64,000 nt of DNA from Streptomyces bicolor (GTDB lineage: Bacteria; Actinomycetota; Actinomycetes; Streptomycetales; Streptomycetaceae): contig NZ_JOFS01000010.1 in assembly GCF_000719285.1 (NCBI RefSeq), positions 232,250 to 296,249 on the forward strand, read 5' to 3'. Below, in pieces: positions 61,626 through 64,000 of this stretch. The stretch's first letter is position 1; the number at the start of each line of letters is the position of its first letter. A program made the position numbers and the translations under genes. The notes beneath the pieces were generated by a model that worked only from the letters and a program-made list of their open reading frames with translations, had not been told where the DNA came from and ran no database searches.

Positions 61626-62572
61626 GCGCTCGCCACCGTCCTGCGGTGCAGCGCGGCCTCGCGCCGGGCGATCGCCTCCCAGCGGGGTGGCCGCGGGATA
61701 CCTGGGCCCGGCAGCAGGCGGGGAGTCAAGGCCTGGCTGCCGGGAGACTGTGTGCCCTTGCCGCCGTCGTCGCCGAGGGCGGCCAGCTCCTGCTCGACCT
61801 GGGCTGCGTCCTTCTCCTCCGCCATGCCGATCGGACCCTGCATCCGGCCGTTCAGGAACTGCCGTACGACGGGCTCGTCGCTGGTCAGCAGCTCCTCGCG
61901 GGGGCCGAACATCACCAGCTCGCGGCGGAACAGCAGGCCGATGTTGTCGGGGACCTGGCGGGCCGAGGCGATGTCGTGCGTGACGATCAGGAAGGTCGCG
62001 TCGATCTGGGCGTTGAGGTCGACGATGAGCTGGTTGAGGTAGGCCACGCGGACCGGGTCGAGACCCGAGTCCGGCTCGTCGAAGAGGATGATCTCCGGGT
62101 CGAGGACGAGGGCCCGGGCCAGCCCGGCCCGCTTGCGCATCCCGCCGGAGATCTCGCCGGGCAGCTTCTCCTCGGCGCCGATCAGCCCGACCATGTCCAT
62201 CTTCTCCAGCACGATGCGCCGGATCTCGCTCTCGGACTTACGGGTGTGCTCGCGCAGCGGGAAGGCGATGTTGTCGTACAGGTTCATCGAGCCGAACAGC
62301 GCGCCGTCCTGGAACAGCACGCCGAACAGCTTCCGCACCTCGTACAGGTCGTGCTCGCGGAGCTTGGTGATGTCCCGGCCCTGGATCGTGATCGAGCCCC
62401 GCTCCGGCTTCAGCAGCCCGACGAGCGTCTTGAGGAACACCGACTTGCCCGTGCCCGAGGGGCCGAGCATGACCGAGACCTCCCCAGCGGGCAGTGTCAG
62501 TGAGACGTCCTGCCAGATGACCTGGTGACCGAAGGACTTGGTCAGCCCTTCCACACAGATCTCGACACCCAT
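61622..62572 (-). CDS. mceG: ABC transporter ATPase of the Mce system (MceG/Mkl/MlaF-like)
   Basis: This 316-residue ATPase has Walker A MLGPSGTGKSVFLK (about 35-48), signature LPGEISGGMRKRAGLARALV, Walker B IILFDEPDSGLDP and switch IVTHD. The C-terminal 90 residues (from about 240) are an extension typical of Mce ATPases. It powers lipid transport by the YrbE permeases. In mycobacteria the ATPase is encoded away from mce operons, whereas here it is first in the operon. ATG 62572 follows GAAGGGCGG. Confidence 0.93.
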   Translation of the reverse strand: MGVEICVEGLTKSFGHQVIWQDVSLTLPAGEVSVMLGPSGTGKSVFLKTLVGLLKPERGSITIQGRDITKLREHDLYEVRKLFGVLFQDGALFGSMNLYDNIAFPLREHTRKSESEIRRIVLEKMDMVGLIGAEEKLPGEISGGMRKRAGLARALVLDPEIILFDEPDSGLDPVRVAYLNQLIVDLNAQIDATFLIVTHDIASARQVPDNIGLLFRRELVMFGPREELLTSDEPVVRQFLNGRMQGPIGMAEEKDAAQVEQELAALGDDGGKGTQSPGSQALTPRLLPGPGIPRPPRWEAIARREAALHRRTVASA

Positions 62573-62594
62573 CCGGTCCGCCCTTCAGCCTGTG

Positions 62595-62615
62595 GAGCAG
62601 CTCTGACATCTGCTC
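62595..62615. promoter_or_regulatory. Inverted repeat in the leader of the mce operon
   Basis: GAGCAG (62595-62600) and CTGCTC (62610-62615) form a perfect six-base-pair repeat with nine bases between, 23 bases before the ATPase start codon. Upstream on the minus strand lies an A-run (62657-62663) preceded by GGAAAC, the form of an ECF-type -35 element. A matching -10 is not clear. The repeat may be an operator or an RNA hairpin near the ribosome site. Confidence 0.35.
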
Positions 62616-62715
62616 TACGGGGAGGGGGCGGGCGTCCGTCGCTCGGATGGCGGATTTTTTTCGAGCGGGTTTCCGGACGGGGTCTCAGCGGCGATTCGCG
62701 GCTGTATGTCCGGAG

Positions 62716-63810
62716 TTACGGCAGTGGGGTCGCCGTCGGTGCGGGGAGCGAGGCGGACGGTACGGCGCTGGGGGCGTCCGGGACCGGCGGGAGTGCCGTG
62801 TCCGTCGGAACGGTGGAGGGGGCGTCCGGCAGGTCCGGGACCTCGGGCAGCTCCGGCACCTGCGGGACCTCCGGCACCTGCGGCGCGGACAGGGTCGGCA
62901 GCGGGGACACCGAGACCTCCGGGACCGGCGGCAGGGGCGGCACGGACAGCGGCAGGAACGATTCCCCGGACGGCGACCCGGTCGCCCTCCGCTCGGCCGC
63001 CGTGGCCGTGGGCCGGTTCCCCTCGGCCGTACGGCCGCCATCGTCGCCGTCCGGCCGCACGGCCTCCGCGTCCGGCGAGGCGACGACGGGCTGAGGAGCC
63101 GTACCGCCTCCGCCGCCTCCGCCGTCGACGGCGTACGGCAGCACGAACCCGGCCACGGCCAGCGTCGCCGCCGTCGAGGCCACGACCATGGCCGGGGTCT
63201 TGCCGGCCGGCCTCGGCCGCCCCCACCCGATCAGGAACAGCGCGAAGCCGAGCGTGGCCGCCAGCGACTGCCGCAGCGTGCGCCGGGCCCGGGCCAGCAG
63301 CGACTCGACGGTCCGGTAGCTGAGGCCCATCCGGACGGCGACCTGCCCGACGTCGAGGTCCTCCGACTTCAGCCGCAGCGCCTCGGCCTGCCGCGCGGGC
63401 AGCTCACCGCTGCGGACCGCCAGCCATTTCGCCTCGGCCCGGTCGCACACCGCCTCCTCGACGGGGACGGGGCCGGGGGCGATGAGGGTCGGGCTGGTGT
63501 GCACCTGCGCCTCACGGTTGACCTGCCGGTAGCGGTCGACGCAGATCCGCATCGTCACCGTCGTCAGCCAGGCCGCGAGCCGCTCGTCGTCCAGGTCGGG
63601 GCGCTCGGCGGCGCGCAGCATCGCCTCATGCACCGCGTCCTCGGCGTCCTCCGCACTCATCGACCGGCGCCGGGCCACCTTGAGCAGCTGCTCACGGTGG
63701 CTCCACATGCGCTCCCAACGCTCGTCGACGGCGTCGATCTCCGCAGCTGACTCTGCGGGAATATCTGCAGGCAGGTCCGCAGGCATGTCCGCGGGCATGT
63801 CTGTCGCCAT
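62716..63810 (-). CDS. ECF-type sigma factor with membrane segment and proline-rich extracellular tail
   Basis: This 364-residue protein starts with repeats (MPADMPADLPADIPAE) and has sigma region 2 (about 25-95; VDERWERMWSHREQLLKVAR, AEDAVHEAMLRAAE) and region 4 (about 130-180; LPARQAEALRLKSEDLDVGQ, MGLSYRTVESLLARARRTL). Next come two hydrophobic stretches (LAATLGFALFLIGWG and AMVVASTAATLAVAGFVLPY) and a long Pro-rich tail. The sigma domain is therefore probably tethered to the membrane without a separate anti-sigma gene. ATG 63810 follows GAAGGGG. It lies upstream of the mce operon on the same strand and may direct it. Confidence 0.88.
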   Translation of the reverse strand: MATDMPADMPADLPADIPAESAAEIDAVDERWERMWSHREQLLKVARRRSMSAEDAEDAVHEAMLRAAERPDLDDERLAAWLTTVTMRICVDRYRQVNREAQVHTSPTLIAPGPVPVEEAVCDRAEAKWLAVRSGELPARQAEALRLKSEDLDVGQVAVRMGLSYRTVESLLARARRTLRQSLAATLGFALFLIGWGRPRPAGKTPAMVVASTAATLAVAGFVLPYAVDGGGGGGGTAPQPVVASPDAEAVRPDGDDGGRTAEGNRPTATAAERRATGSPSGESFLPLSVPPLPPVPEVSVSPLPTLSAPQVPEVPQVPELPEVPDLPDAPSTVPTDTALPPVPDAPSAVPSASLPAPTATPLP

Positions 63811-63864
63811 GAGGGCCCCTTCGCGCTCACCCACCGGCCTGGTGCTGTCCGGCGGGTGGCGACA

Positions 63865-64000
63865 TTACCGCCGAGTATCGGCGGTTGTGGAGGGGGAGGC
63901 GGTCATCGAGTCCGCCCTGTTACTGGTGAGTGGGGCGCCGCTGGGCAGCAGGTCGTCCGTGGGGGGCTCGATGTCGGGGGAGGGGAGGGGGAGTTGCGGG
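63865..64000 (-). CDS. 3' end of an unidentified gene running off the window
   Basis: A minus-strand frame is open from the window edge to TAA at 63867-63865, about 45 codons with strong third-position C/G. It reads PLPSPDIEPPTDDLLPSG then Ser/Thr-rich residues. It looks like a disordered C-terminal tail and gives no clue to function. It ends 54 bases before the sigma factor start, on the same strand. Confidence 0.4.
   Translation of the reverse strand, partial: PQLPLPSPDIEPPTDDLLPSGAPLTSNRADSMTASPSTTADTRR

Noticed and set aside
1..64000. CRISPR arrays and insertion sequences
   Set aside because: No regularly spaced repeats, cas genes, transposase genes or terminal inverted repeats with target duplications were seen.

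Overview
The window is high-GC actinobacterial DNA, almost certainly from Streptomyces or a close relative. The evidence is strong third-position GC, frequent GTG starts with GTGA/ATGA stop-start overlaps, an actinobacterial type A RNase P RNA, a complete mce lipid-import operon, an Scr1-like/DUF397/ATP-binding regulator trio, and a rare TTA codon at the start of a caspase-like gene.

Layout. (1) 1-5415 is ordinary chromosome: the 3' part of an RNB-domain ribonuclease gene, a MerR regulator coupled to a membrane protein, a Uma2-family protein, an AraC regulator with an EamA transporter, and rnpB. The transporter frame ends inside rnpB. (2) 5416-6832 is gene-poor and holds a broken membrane-protein gene. 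(3) 6842-25733 is a defence and regulatory island. It has an orphan adenine methyltransferase facing a five-gene operon (SMC-like ATPase, small helical protein, McrB, McrC, UvrD-type helicase with a RelE-like N-terminus). It also has a GmrSD-type remnant, a RelE-like toxin-antitoxin pair, a DUF6247-like orphan antitoxin, a second unrelated McrBC pair, a PIN-type nuclease and the Scr1-like regulatory trio. (4) 25796-48179 is one 22.4-kb minus-strand operon of eight closely spaced, mostly overlapping genes. In transcription order these are a Ser/Thr kinase fused to a DEAD/DUF1998 helicase, an SNF2-type helicase, an adenine methyltransferase, a J-like protein without a recognisable HPD, a GrpE-like protein, an Hsp70 fused to a NYN/Zc3h12a-like ribonuclease domain, and two dynamin-like GTPases. 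(5) 48180-51432 holds sigma-factor debris and a caspase-like protease with a Pepco-like partner. (6) 51517-62572 is the mce operon (MceG-type ATPase, two YrbE permeases, MceA-F, two Mce-associated proteins), preceded by a membrane-anchored ECF-type sigma factor and the 3' end of one more gene.

The most interesting candidate is the 48179-25796 operon. It joins DISARM/Druantia-like DNA-handling enzymes to a private Hsp70-type chaperone set carrying a predicted RNase, and to two membrane-remodelling-type GTPases. I know of no named defence system with this composition. My reading, an inference only, is that the kinase-helicase, SNF2 helicase and methyltransferase sense or mark foreign DNA, while the Hsp70-RNase and the GTPases act as the response arm. 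The 16617-8536 operon is a second candidate composite system.
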